DNA of 6,787 nt. Source: Hydrogenothermaceae bacterium (GTDB taxonomy: Bacteria; Aquificota; Aquificia; Aquificales; Hydrogenothermaceae). Where the stretch lies: NCBI GenBank assembly GCA_026985705.1, contig JALSPY010000289.1, positions 1 to 6,787 of the forward strand, written 5' to 3'. The notes beneath the pieces are model-generated. The model was not told the DNA's origin, ran no database searches, and worked only from the letters and a program-made list of their open reading frames with translations. Numbering within the stretch: the stretch's first letter is position 1; the number at the start of each line of letters is the position of its first letter. The position numbers and the translations under genes are program-made. Below are positions 1 to 5,583 of this stretch, in pieces.

Positions 1-349
1 ACTGTTTAACAATTTGAGGCTCACCTATAACCATACTGTCTAAACTTGAAGCAACCATAAATATATGTCTAATAGAATTTAAACCTATGTATGAGTATGT
101 ATATTTCTTTAATTTTTCTAATGGTACCTGTGAGTAGCTTGATAAATCTCTATATAGCCTACTTAAAGCTTTATCAGGCTCAGGTGAAACCCCATAAAAT
201 TCAACTCTATTACAGGTAGATAAAAAAACGATTTCATTTATCTCTTCTATTTGATTTATCTTTTTTAAAAACTCCTCTGAAACTATAAGCTTTTCTCTTA
301 TTTCTACCTCGGCAGTTTTAAAATTTGCACCTAAAACGAAAATATCCAT
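1..349 (-). CDS. hemA: Glutamyl-tRNA reductase, N-terminal part (runs off left edge)
   Basis: This encodes the first 116 residues of glutamyl-tRNA reductase, which reduces the glutamate on charged tRNA-Glu to glutamate-1-semialdehyde, the first committed step of C5-pathway tetrapyrrole (haem) synthesis in the cytoplasm. Seen directly: the N-terminal NFKTAEVEIREKL motif (family usually NHKTA), the catalytic-site motif STCNRVEFY with the nucleophilic cysteine at residue 46, and HIFMVASSLDSMVIGEPQI at residues 95-113, where the H, LDS and GE positions are hallmarks of the family. The NADPH-binding and dimerisation domains would lie beyond the window. The ATG at 349-347 is chosen because the protein then begins exactly where family members do; the ribosome site is weak (AAGGGC a few bases upstream). 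A good promoter-like sequence lies 34 bases upstream. Identification is firm; only the length and intactness of the rest are unknown. Confidence 0.95.
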   Translation of the reverse strand, partial: MDIFVLGANFKTAEVEIREKLIVSEEFLKKINQIEEINEIVFLSTCNRVEFYGVSPEPDKALSRLYRDLSSYSQVPLEKLKKYTYSYIGLNSIRHIFMVASSLDSMVIGEPQIVKQ

Positions 350-382
350 TCTTGCCCTTAATTTTCAATAATTTTCCTTGTT

Positions 383-411
383 AATATAAGTGTGTTTTAA
401 GTTTAAATCAA
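383..411 (-). promoter_or_regulatory. Putative sigma70-type promoter for hemA
   Basis: On the minus strand TTGATT (411-406) is followed after 17 bases by TATATT (388-383). Spacing is ideal and both boxes match consensus at four or five of six positions. Predicted transcription start is near 376, giving a leader of about 27 bases before hemA. The -35 box begins just after the last readable codon of the decayed flavoprotein gene. AT-rich background lowers specificity. Confidence 0.5.
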
Positions 412-412
412 T

Positions 413-721
413 TTAGATAAAATTTAAATCCTTAGTTCTTATGTAAAAAGCAAACCTATAGAAATCTATATTCACAATTTTATCTTTATAAGAGACCAAG
501 TTCTTCTTAATGTGTTTTGTCAGATAAAACAAATCAATAATTATTTAATTTAAAAGTTTTTCATTTGAAATATATTTATAAACTGCAGGTTGCAAATGAT
601 GGAAAGGATTTTGGTCTATAGCAAAAATCTCAACATTATCTAAATTTCCCAAATTCTTTATGAAAGATAAGACAGCATAATCTAATCCACAAACTACTAT
701 TTTCTTTTTACTCATACTCAT
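413..721 (-). pseudogene. Decayed N-terminal fragment of type-II NADH dehydrogenase-like FAD oxidoreductase
   Basis: Reading from ATG 721-719 gives 58 residues, then an in-frame TAA at 547-545, then about 43 more residues in the same frame to a TAA at 415-413. The first part has KKKIVVCGLDYAVLSFIKNL, which resembles the FAD-binding Rossmann start (usually GGGYAGL) with the glycines eroded to CGLDYAV, then VEIFAIDQNPFHHLQPAVY, matching the family's 'iDrnpyHhLqPalY' signature. After the stop, a stretch reading DKIVNIDF matches the next strand of the fold. Intact NDH-2-type enzymes have roughly 370-430 residues and oxidise NADH with quinone (or sulfide, in related SQR) at the membrane; only the first quarter remains here, so this is inferred to be non-functional. 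No convincing ribosome site precedes the ATG. It lies 28 bases downstream of hpf. The exact subfamily (NDH-2 or SQR-like) cannot be decided. Confidence 0.75.
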
Positions 722-737
722 TGGTGCTATAAATTTA

Positions 738-759
738 GGGGACCAAGTACTATGTCCCC
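738..759 (-). terminator. Hairpin spanning the hpf stop codon; possible weak terminator
   Basis: A perfect six-pair stem, GGGGAC with GTCCCC, encloses a ten-base loop containing the hpf stop codon (752-750). On the minus strand it is followed by TAAATTTAT rather than a clean U-run, so termination would be weak; it may instead protect the 3' end of the mRNA. Pairing is seen directly; the role is inferred. Confidence 0.4.
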
Positions 760-1313
760 GGAACGATTAAACCGTAATTCCCAGCTTTTTTTCTATATAA
801 AATATTTATTTCATTTGTTTCTAAGTTTCTGAATGGAAGAAAAAATGCTCCTGTTTCTTGAAGTATCATTAAAGCATCTTCTACAGATAGAGGTTTTTCT
901 AAAGGCATAGGTTCTTGAACTATTACAGGTCTCTCCATACTTTCTTCTTTTACTTCAGCGTATTTATTTTTTTCTTTCTCTAGTGCAATTCTTCTTCTTT
1001 CCTCTAATCTTCTTGATTTTAGTCTAACTAACTGTCTCTCTATCTCATCTATAACATAATCTATTGCAGTGTATAAATCATTACTTTCTTCCCAAGCATG
1101 TAAAACTCCACCTATAGAAGCTAAATTTATATGCATATCTACTCTATTTCTATGTCCATGTTTTTCAAAAGAGTAAGTTATTTTTATATATACACTATCC
1201 TCTGAAGGATTTATTTCCTTAAAGTAATTTTTTAGTCTCTCTATTTTTGTTTCAGCATAACTTTTAATGTAATCTGTTAAATCAATATTTTTTCCAATGT
1301 GCTCAATCTTCAT
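750..1313 (-). CDS. hpf: Ribosome hibernation promoting factor, long form
   Basis: The 187-residue protein is a long-form HPF, which binds the decoding centre of the 30S subunit in slow growth and joins 70S ribosomes into inactive 100S dimers. Residues 1-105 form the S30AE/RaiA-like domain, beginning MKIEHIGKNIDLTDYIKSYA and containing DLYTAIDYVIDEIERQL, followed by the basic KSRRLEERRR stretch. After a charged linker (about 106-130) the C-terminal dimerisation domain is recognisable at residues 139-185: EKPLSVEDALMILQETG, FFLPFRNLETNEINILYR and GNYGLIVP. Length is typical (about 180-190). The ATG is fixed by a strong GAGGAGGAG ribosome site at 1329-1321. The gene diverges from rpmE across about 1.5 kb of transposon debris, so its present promoter lies either in the short upstream leader or within that debris. 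Identity is firm. Confidence 0.95.
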   Translation of the reverse strand: MKIEHIGKNIDLTDYIKSYAETKIERLKNYFKEINPSEDSVYIKITYSFEKHGHRNRVDMHINLASIGGVLHAWEESNDLYTAIDYVIDEIERQLVRLKSRRLEERRRIALEKEKNKYAEVKEESMERPVIVQEPMPLEKPLSVEDALMILQETGAFFLPFRNLETNEINILYRKKAGNYGLIVPGT

Positions 1314-1320
1314 AAGTTAT

Positions 1321-1329
1321 CTCCTCCTC
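1321..1329 (-). promoter_or_regulatory. Strong ribosome binding site of hpf
   Basis: Minus-strand GAGGAGGAG lies seven bases before the hpf ATG. It decides the start codon and, being close to the full anti-Shine-Dalgarno complement, predicts efficient initiation. Confidence 0.8.
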
Positions 1330-1363
1330 GCTTAATTTTTACTCATTTTTATACCAAAAAAAT

Positions 1364-1372
1364 ATTTTAACA
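1364..1372 (-). promoter_or_regulatory. Putative extended -10 promoter element for hpf
   Basis: TGTTAAAAT on the minus strand fits an extended -10 (TGnTATAAT). A start near 1357 would leave a leader of about 44 bases. No good -35 box is visible at normal spacing. The same 13 bases, ATGTTAAAATATT, occur upstream of rplU, which gives modest support. The surroundings are very AT-rich. Confidence 0.3.
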
Positions 1373-1434
1373 TTTTACTTTAAATTTAAACTTCTATTGT
1401 AATAAAACAGTTTTTCCTATACTTAACCTCTATG

Positions 1435-1605
1435 TTAATTTCTCCTTGCATCATTATACTGCCCATTCTGATAACCTTTATAAAATTTTTTATAATATTT
1501 CCACTATCTATGTAATGTTTTGTAGTGAATTGAAATAAAATAACATATCTCCTCTAAAATTAATTTAGGATTTCTTAAATTAATATTTATATTCCTTATC
1601 CGTAA
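1435..1605 (-). pseudogene. Possible remnant of a helix-turn-helix DNA-binding (transposase-like) protein
   Basis: Between hpf and the recognisable transposase debris, one minus-strand frame reads for 55 sense codons interrupted only by a TAG at 1506-1504, and ends at TAA 1437-1435. The wording LEEICYFISIHYKTLHR, then the TAG (perhaps once TGG, tryptophan), then WKYYKKFYKG, resembles the 'l.eIc..lgIs.kTl.RW.k.y' pattern of helix-turn-helix domains at the N-termini of transposases and resolvases. There is no start codon with a ribosome site and no recognisable catalytic domain. This could be chance in AT-rich DNA; the rest of the interval 1331-1698 shows nothing else that I can name. Confidence 0.3.
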
Positions 1606-1698
1606 TCAAATAGAGGAAAAGATTTTGAAACAGATAAAGAGAAACTTCATAAAATATTTTTAAATCTATGAATTGGTATTAAGCTTTGTAGGGGAAAA

Positions 1699-1908
1699 TC
1701 ATATTAAACCCGAAAAAACAAAAATTAAAGATAAATATTTTCTTAAACTTTTTATATCTTTGCTATCTCCTTTTGTTTCCCTCCTTAAACTCGCTAATTT
1801 ATCTCTTAAAAACAAATGTAATCCCTCATTCCTATTTGTCTTCCCAAATTTTTTTACATTATGTCTACTAATCTCTAAAAACTCATTCACTTTATATCCA
1901 TCACTTTC
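1699..1908 (-). pseudogene. C-terminal remnant of an IS1-family-like transposase
   Basis: A minus-strand frame holds about 69 residues after an in-frame TAA (1911-1909): SDGYKVNEFLE, then GKTNRNEGLHLFLRDKLASL and RRETKGDSKDIKSLRKYLSL. This aligns by eye with the C-terminus of IS1 InsB-type transposases, whose pattern is 'TqRiErhNL.LR..i.RLaRKt.cfSkSve.h.kvig.fi', including the R-N-E triad, the LR..L..LRR.T segment and the SK.I..L helix. The catalytic N-terminal two thirds and zinc finger are absent, and upstream sequence contains further stops, so it is dead. A GTG at 1890-1888 could open a 63-residue frame but has no ribosome site. The neighbouring plus-strand transposase begins about 60 bases away, which suggests the second element landed in or beside this one and cut it short. 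The family assignment is from pattern memory. Confidence 0.6.
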
Positions 1909-1967
1909 TTACATTGAACTATATTTTATTTAGTAGATTTTAAAAAAGTTCCTTCGTCTCTATATTA

Positions 1968-2831
1968 ATGCAAATATTAGATAAGCTAGTCAAAAACAGA
2001 GAAAATAAAAGAGGCAGGCCTCCCAAATATCGGAAAAGCCTTATATACTTCTCATTAGCAGTAAAAATAATATTCAAACTATCATGGAGAAACCTGGAAT
2101 ACAATTTGAATTTCATCCTAAAAGATGAAAAAATCCCTGACCATACAACACTGTTTTACAGGGCAAACCGCATAGATAAAGAATTTTTAGAAAAATGTAT
2201 TAAACATATAGCAGTTCAGATAATAGCAAAAGTAGGAAAGATAAACAAAGCTATAGTAGATTGAACAGGATTTGGATATTACGATACATGTAGACTTGTA
2301 TTAGAAAAAGGGATAAGACTAAAAGAAGTAAAAAGCCACGTAAAAACAGAAATTTTAGTAGCAACAAAAGGAAAGATAGTAATACCTATAGCAATAAAAG
2401 TCGGAAAGCCATATTCAGAAGAGAGAAAACTTTATAAGGAAATACTAAAAGAGATACGATTAGAGGAGGGAAGTTACATAATAGGAGATAGGTTATATGG
2501 AATTAATAATCAGCTTGCTAAGCTTTTAATAGATAAGTATAAATTAATTCCAGTAATACCAGTAAAAGATGGTATAAGAGATAGCATAAAAAATCCATAC
2601 AGGAAAAAACAAAAAGAGATATAAGAGAGAAATAGAGATATATACAGACAGAGGTACAAAATAGAGCAGTTTATAGGTAAAGTAAAAAACGCCTAAGGTG
2701 ACAGAGACAACACCAAATTTTATGATTTAATCTGTATATTTGTTTTGATGAAATTTCTTCTATATAACATAGCCTTGTTGATAGCTATCTTTATTTTTCT
2801 CTCTAGTTTTTTAAACACACTAATATACTAA
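1968..2831 (+). pseudogene. IS4/IS5-type DDE transposase, full-length frame with three nonsense codons
   Basis: A single plus-strand frame of 288 codons runs from ATG 1968 to TAA 2829-2831 with internal stops at 2262 (TGA), 2622 (TAA) and 2694 (TAA) and no frameshift. The N-terminal part has KRGRPPKY, then LSWRNLEYNL and IPDHTTLFYR, typical of IS5-superfamily N-terminal domains. The DDE core is legible: first Asp in AIVD (2259-2261) directly before the TGA, where relatives read DGTGFG; second Asp in YIIGDRLYG (2487-2489); Glu in RYKIEQFIGKVKNA (2664-2666), followed by the third stop where a Tyr is expected (AYGDRDNTK). Each stop is one substitution from the expected sense codon, so the element is recently inactivated by point mutation. 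Some longer reads downstream (MKFLLYNIALLIAIFIF) form the usual hydrophobic tail. I could not find convincing terminal inverted repeats or a target duplication, so element ends are not defined. Confidence 0.85.
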
Positions 2832-2840
2832 TAACTTTCC

Positions 2841-2869
2841 TTGAAAGCTAGAAAAGTATTGATTACAAT
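2841..2869 (+). promoter_or_regulatory. Putative sigma70 promoter of the rpmE-prfA-tRNA-queA unit
   Basis: TTGAAA (2841-2846), a 17-base spacer and TACAAT (2864-2869) lie between the dead transposase and rpmE. Both boxes match the consensus at five of six positions with ideal spacing. A start near 2876 would give a leader of about 50 bases. It begins ten bases after the transposase stop, so the promoter was either preserved beside the insertion or supplied by its end. Confidence 0.6.
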
Positions 2870-2911
2870 ATAAACTTGCTTTTAAAAAATTTTTATTAAT
2901 TTTTATGAACA

Positions 2912-2920
2912 AAAGGAGGT
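2912..2920 (+). promoter_or_regulatory. Ribosome binding site deciding the TTG start of rpmE
   Basis: AAAGGAGGT is placed six bases before the TTG at 2927, with no nearer ATG that would give a proper L31 N-terminus. It therefore fixes the unusual start codon. Confidence 0.8.
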
Positions 2921-2926
2921 AAAGAA

Positions 2927-3130
2927 TTGAAAAAAGGAATACATCCAGAGTTAAAAATGACTACTTTTATATGTGGTTGTGGGAATAAATTTGAAATCCT
3001 ATCTACAAAAGGTGGAACAGTTTATTTAGAGGTATGTAATGAATGTCATCCATATTACACAGGTAAATTGAAAGCTAAACCTTTCTTCTTAGAAATAAAA
3101 GGAGAAATAAATAAAACAGTTGAGAAATAA
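2927..3130 (+). CDS. rpmE: Ribosomal protein L31 (bL31), zinc-binding type
   Basis: The 67-residue protein is bL31, a small protein of the 50S subunit that bridges it to the 30S head. It opens MKKGIHPEL, the family's signature N-terminus, and carries a zinc ribbon: CGC (Cys16, Cys18) in FICGCGNKFEI and CNEC (Cys37, Cys40) in EVCNECHPYYTGK, the arrangement of zinc-containing (C+) L31 rather than the zinc-free paralogue. HPYYTGK is the conserved family block. Length is normal (about 65-75). The start is TTG, supported by AAAGGAGGT six bases upstream and by the family N-terminus. The stop codon overlaps the prfA start by one base (TAATG), implying translational coupling; rpmE next to prfA is a recurrent bacterial arrangement. 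Zinc-containing L31 can serve as a zinc reserve in other bacteria, but no Zur-like site was evident here. Confidence 0.96.
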   Translation: MKKGIHPELKMTTFICGCGNKFEILSTKGGTVYLEVCNECHPYYTGKLKAKPFFLEIKGEINKTVEK

Positions 3131-4221
3131 TGTTAAACGAACATTTATTAAAAAAACTAGATAAGTTAGAAGAAAAATTAAAGGTTTTAGAGAGCTCTCT
3201 CTCTAACCCTGAAATATTAAAAGACCAGAAAAAATTACAAAAAGTTGCAAAGGAGCATAAGGAAACTGAAAAATTAGTTAAGCTTTACAATGAGTATAAA
3301 AAAACCCTGAAAGAGATAGATGAAACTAAAAGTTTATTAAACTCCCCTGATGAAGAAATTAAACTTCTTGCTGAAGAAGAGCTAGAAGAGTTAAAAAAGA
3401 AAAAAGAAGAGTTAGAAAAAGAAATACAGCTAGAGCTTTTACCTAAAGACCCTAACGATGAAAAAAATGTTATTTTAGAGATTAGACAGGGAGCTGGTGG
3501 TGAAGAAGCAGCTCTATTTGCAGGGGAGCTTTTCAGAATGTATCAAAGATATGCAGAAAAAAAAGGTTGGAAAACAGATATATTGAGCATTCATCCTACA
3601 GACAGAGGTGGCATAAAGGAAGTTATAGCTTTAATAAAAGGATATGGAGCATACTCTAGACTTAAGTTTGAAAGCGGTGTCCATAGGGTTCAAAGGGTCC
3701 CAGAAACGGAAAGCTCAGGTCGTATTCATACATCTACAGCAACGGTAGCAGTATTACCTGAAGCTGAAGAGGTTGATGTTGAGATAAAACCTGAGGATAT
3801 AAGAGTGGAAACATTTAGAGCTTCAGGTGCAGGTGGTCAGCATGTAAACACAACTGACAGTGCTGTAAGAATTACACATATACCTACAGGTATAGTCGTT
3901 AGTTGTCAAGATGAAAGGTCTCAGATACAGAACAGGGCTAAGGCAATGCAGATTTTAAGAGCTAGATTAAAGGATTATTACGATAGAATGGAAAGGGAAA
4001 AGATAGAGAAGGAAAGAAGGGCACAGGTTGGAACTGGTGATAGAAGCGAAAAGATAAGAACCTATAACTTTCCACAAACTAGAGTAACAGACCATAGGAT
4101 AGGTTATACATCTCATAGATTACATGAAATATTAGATGGTGATTTAGACGAGATTATAGATAGATTGATAGCTGAAGAACAGGAGAAAAAACTTTTAGCT
4201 TTATCAAATGATAATAATTAA
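3130..4221 (+). CDS. prfA: Peptide chain release factor 1
   Basis: The 363-residue protein is RF1, which recognises UAA and UAG in the ribosomal A site and triggers peptidyl-tRNA hydrolysis. Residues 1-100 are a coiled-coil-rich helical domain. The core has IRQGAGGEEAALFAGELFRM (119-138). The codon-recognition tripeptide appears as PET at 191-193 in RVQRVPETESSGRIHTSTAT; RF1 usually has PAT or PxT, whereas RF2 has SPF, so this is RF1. The catalytic GGQ is at 235-237 in RASGAGGQHVNTTDSAVR, whose Gln is normally methylated by PrmC. Length matches the family (about 355-365). The ATG overlaps the rpmE stop; no separate strong ribosome site is seen, consistent with coupling. Its own stop is TAA, a codon it reads itself, and the tRNA-Arg gene starts only two bases later. 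Confidence 0.97.
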   Translation: MLNEHLLKKLDKLEEKLKVLESSLSNPEILKDQKKLQKVAKEHKETEKLVKLYNEYKKTLKEIDETKSLLNSPDEEIKLLAEEELEELKKKKEELEKEIQLELLPKDPNDEKNVILEIRQGAGGEEAALFAGELFRMYQRYAEKKGWKTDILSIHPTDRGGIKEVIALIKGYGAYSRLKFESGVHRVQRVPETESSGRIHTSTATVAVLPEAEEVDVEIKPEDIRVETFRASGAGGQHVNTTDSAVRITHIPTGIVVSCQDERSQIQNRAKAMQILRARLKDYYDRMEREKIEKERRAQVGTGDRSEKIRTYNFPQTRVTDHRIGYTSHRLHEILDGDLDEIIDRLIAEEQEKKLLALSNDNN

Positions 4222-4223
4222 AC

Positions 4224-4297
4224 GCGCCCGTAGCTCAATTGGATAGAGCACGTGACTACGGATCACGGGGTTGGGGGTTCAAGTCCCTCCGGGCGCG
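4224..4297 (+). tRNA. tRNA-Arg (anticodon ACG)
   Basis: The cloverleaf folds cleanly. The acceptor stem GCGCCCG/CGGGCGC is all G-C, the D arm is GCTC/GAGC, the anticodon stem is CGTGA/TCACG with loop CTACGGA, the variable region is GGGTT, and the T arm is GGGGG/CCCTC with loop TTCAAGT. The anticodon ACG (4258-4260) reads CGN arginine codons after adenosine-34 is deaminated to inosine by TadA. The discriminator base is G and the 3' CCA is not encoded (CTA follows), so CCA must be added after processing. The gene begins two bases after the prfA stop and ends 43 bases before queA, and no separate promoter is visible, so it is probably cut out of the rpmE-prfA-queA transcript. The GC-rich stems against an AT-rich background suggest growth at high temperature. 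Confidence 0.97.
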
Positions 4298-4340
4298 CTA
4301 AATCTAAAATTTATGAAAATCTATTAAGTAAGGTTTTAGT

Positions 4341-5357
4341 ATGTATAAACTCTCTCACTACGATTATGATTTACCTAAAGAGCTTATAGCCAAATATCCA
4401 GTTGAACCTAGAGATAGCTGTAAGTTAATGGTATTAAATAGAAAAGATAGGAGTATAGAGCATAGGATTTTTAGGGATATAGGAGAATATTTTAAGGAAG
4501 GAGATTTGCTTGTTTTAAATGATACAAAAGTTATTCCTGCCAGACTGTTCGGTAAAAAAGAAACAGGAACGAGAGTTGAGATTTTATTGTTAAATCCTAT
4601 AACTGATAATATCTGGGAAGCATTAGGAAGAAATATAAGAAGGGTAAAATTAGGGCAGAAGATTATATTCGGTGAAGATTTTTACTGTGAGCTTTTAGAA
4701 AAATATCAAGATGGAAAAATTAAGATAAGACTTCATTCAACAGAAAGTATAAAAAAAGCTATATATAAATATGGACATATTCCATTACCACCTTATATAG
4801 GAAGGGAAGACGAAAAAAAAGATAGAGAACTTTATCAAACTGTTTTTGCAAAAAAAGAAGGTGCAGTTGCCTCACCAACAGCAGGTTTACACTTTACAAA
4901 AAGATTATTAGAAGAGTTAAAAAGTAAAGGAATAAACATAGCTTTCATAACTTTACATGTAGGCATAGGAACTTTTAAGCCTATAAAAACTGAAGATATA
5001 ACAAAACATAAAATGCACGAGGAATACTATCAAATTCCAGATGAAACTTTAAAATTGATAGATGAAACAAAAAGAAAAAATAGAAAAGTCATAGCTGTAG
5101 GAACAACTGTTGTCAGGGCTTTAGAAACATATGGGAAAAGTAATAAATCTGAAGGTTTTAGCAATATTTATATATATCCACCTTTTAACTTTAAGATAGT
5201 TGATGCTTTAATAACAAACTTTCATTTACCTAAATCAACACTACTACTTCTAGTATCAGCTTTTGCAGGTAGAGATTTTATAATGGAAGCATACAAAGAA
5301 GCCATAAAAAGAAGATATAGATTTTTCTCTTATGGAGATGCAATGTTAATATTATAA
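4341..5357 (+). CDS. queA: S-adenosylmethionine:tRNA ribosyltransferase-isomerase
   Basis: The 338-residue QueA transfers and isomerises the ribose of S-adenosylmethionine onto 7-aminomethyl-7-deazaguanine at position 34 of tRNAs with GUN anticodons (Tyr, His, Asn, Asp), giving epoxyqueuosine. Seen directly: YDLPKELIAKYPVEPRDSCK (9-28), GDLLVLNDTKVIPARLFGKK (54-73), HIPLPPYIGR (146-155), GAVASPTAGLHFT (174-186), LHVGIGTFKPI (205-215), VGTTVVRALE (253-262) and ITNFHLPKSTLLLLVSAFAG (291-310), all family hallmarks in order, and an intact C-terminal YRFFSYGDAMLIL. Length is typical (about 340-355). The ATG is where family proteins begin; the ribosome site is weak (TAAGG at 4329-4333). The neighbouring tRNA-Arg(ACG) is not a queuosine tRNA, so adjacency reflects a shared transcript rather than enzyme and substrate. 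A further in-frame open stretch follows the stop. Confidence 0.97.
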   Translation: MYKLSHYDYDLPKELIAKYPVEPRDSCKLMVLNRKDRSIEHRIFRDIGEYFKEGDLLVLNDTKVIPARLFGKKETGTRVEILLLNPITDNIWEALGRNIRRVKLGQKIIFGEDFYCELLEKYQDGKIKIRLHSTESIKKAIYKYGHIPLPPYIGREDEKKDRELYQTVFAKKEGAVASPTAGLHFTKRLLEELKSKGINIAFITLHVGIGTFKPIKTEDITKHKMHEEYYQIPDETLKLIDETKRKNRKVIAVGTTVVRALETYGKSNKSEGFSNIYIYPPFNFKIVDALITNFHLPKSTLLLLVSAFAGRDFIMEAYKEAIKRRYRFFSYGDAMLIL

Positions 5358-5417
5358 TTCTCTATTATATCTTTATTTATTGCGATAGGAATAATTTTTT
5401 ATTGGTATGGTTTATCA

Positions 5418-5543
5418 ATGTTTGCACTAATATGTAGAGTTTTACTAACACCTATAGATTTTATTCTAATATCAATTTCAATTCTATCTGAAGGAAAACT
5501 GATTAACAGGAATAAATCATTATGTCCTTATGAGCTTTTTTAA
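5418..5543 (+). CDS. Possible small membrane protein or gene remnant downstream of queA
   Basis: I do not recognise this. In the same frame as queA, directly after its TAA, 61 sense codons run without a stop to TAA 5541-5543. The frame is strongly hydrophobic (LFIAIGIIFYWYGLSMFALI, then LLTPIDFILISISIL) and ends in a polar tail (EGKLINRNKSLCPYELF), like the C-terminus of a small inner-membrane protein with one or two spans. The only ATG in frame is at 5418, giving 41 residues, with no ribosome site before it. It may be the tail of a once longer gene that lost its start, or a chance open frame in AT-rich DNA, where hydrophobic translations are common. Confidence 0.25.
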   Translation: MFALICRVLLTPIDFILISISILSEGKLINRNKSLCPYELF

Positions 5544-5545
5544 TT

Positions 5546-5551
5546 TATAAT
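5546..5551 (+). promoter_or_regulatory. Possible -10 box upstream of the haem lipoprotein gene
   Basis: A perfect TATAAT lies 38 bases before the TTG start of the downstream gene, predicting a leader of about 26 bases. No convincing -35 hexamer is found at 16-18 bases. A second TATAAT at 5561-5566 lies too close to the ribosome site to be likely. Confidence 0.3.
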
Positions 5552-5583
5552 TCTTCTAAATATAATTAAAAGGAGGGAATAAA

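Noticed and set aside
1673..1933. Plus-strand open frame of 86 codons
   Set aside because: It lies antisense to the IS1-like transposase remnant, has no ribosome site, and its low-complexity hydrophobic translation looks like nothing known; it is a shadow frame.
2262..2696. Stop-codon recoding (selenocysteine or readthrough) in the transposase
   Set aside because: Two different stop types at three places, each one substitution from the expected residue, fit pseudogene decay much better; no SECIS-like structure was looked for beyond the obvious and none stood out.
1930..2930. Terminal inverted repeats or target duplication of the IS4/IS5-type element
   Set aside because: Comparing flanks by eye gave only weak A/T-rich similarity, not a convincing repeat, so no element ends are called.
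4224..4340. Functional pairing of QueA with the adjacent tRNA as substrate
   Set aside because: QueA acts on tRNAs with GUN anticodons; the adjacent tRNA has ACG and cannot carry queuosine at position 34.
5516..5540. Intrinsic terminator before the haem lipoprotein gene
   Set aside because: A run of Ts is present but the possible stem (TCAT/ATGA) has only four weak pairs.
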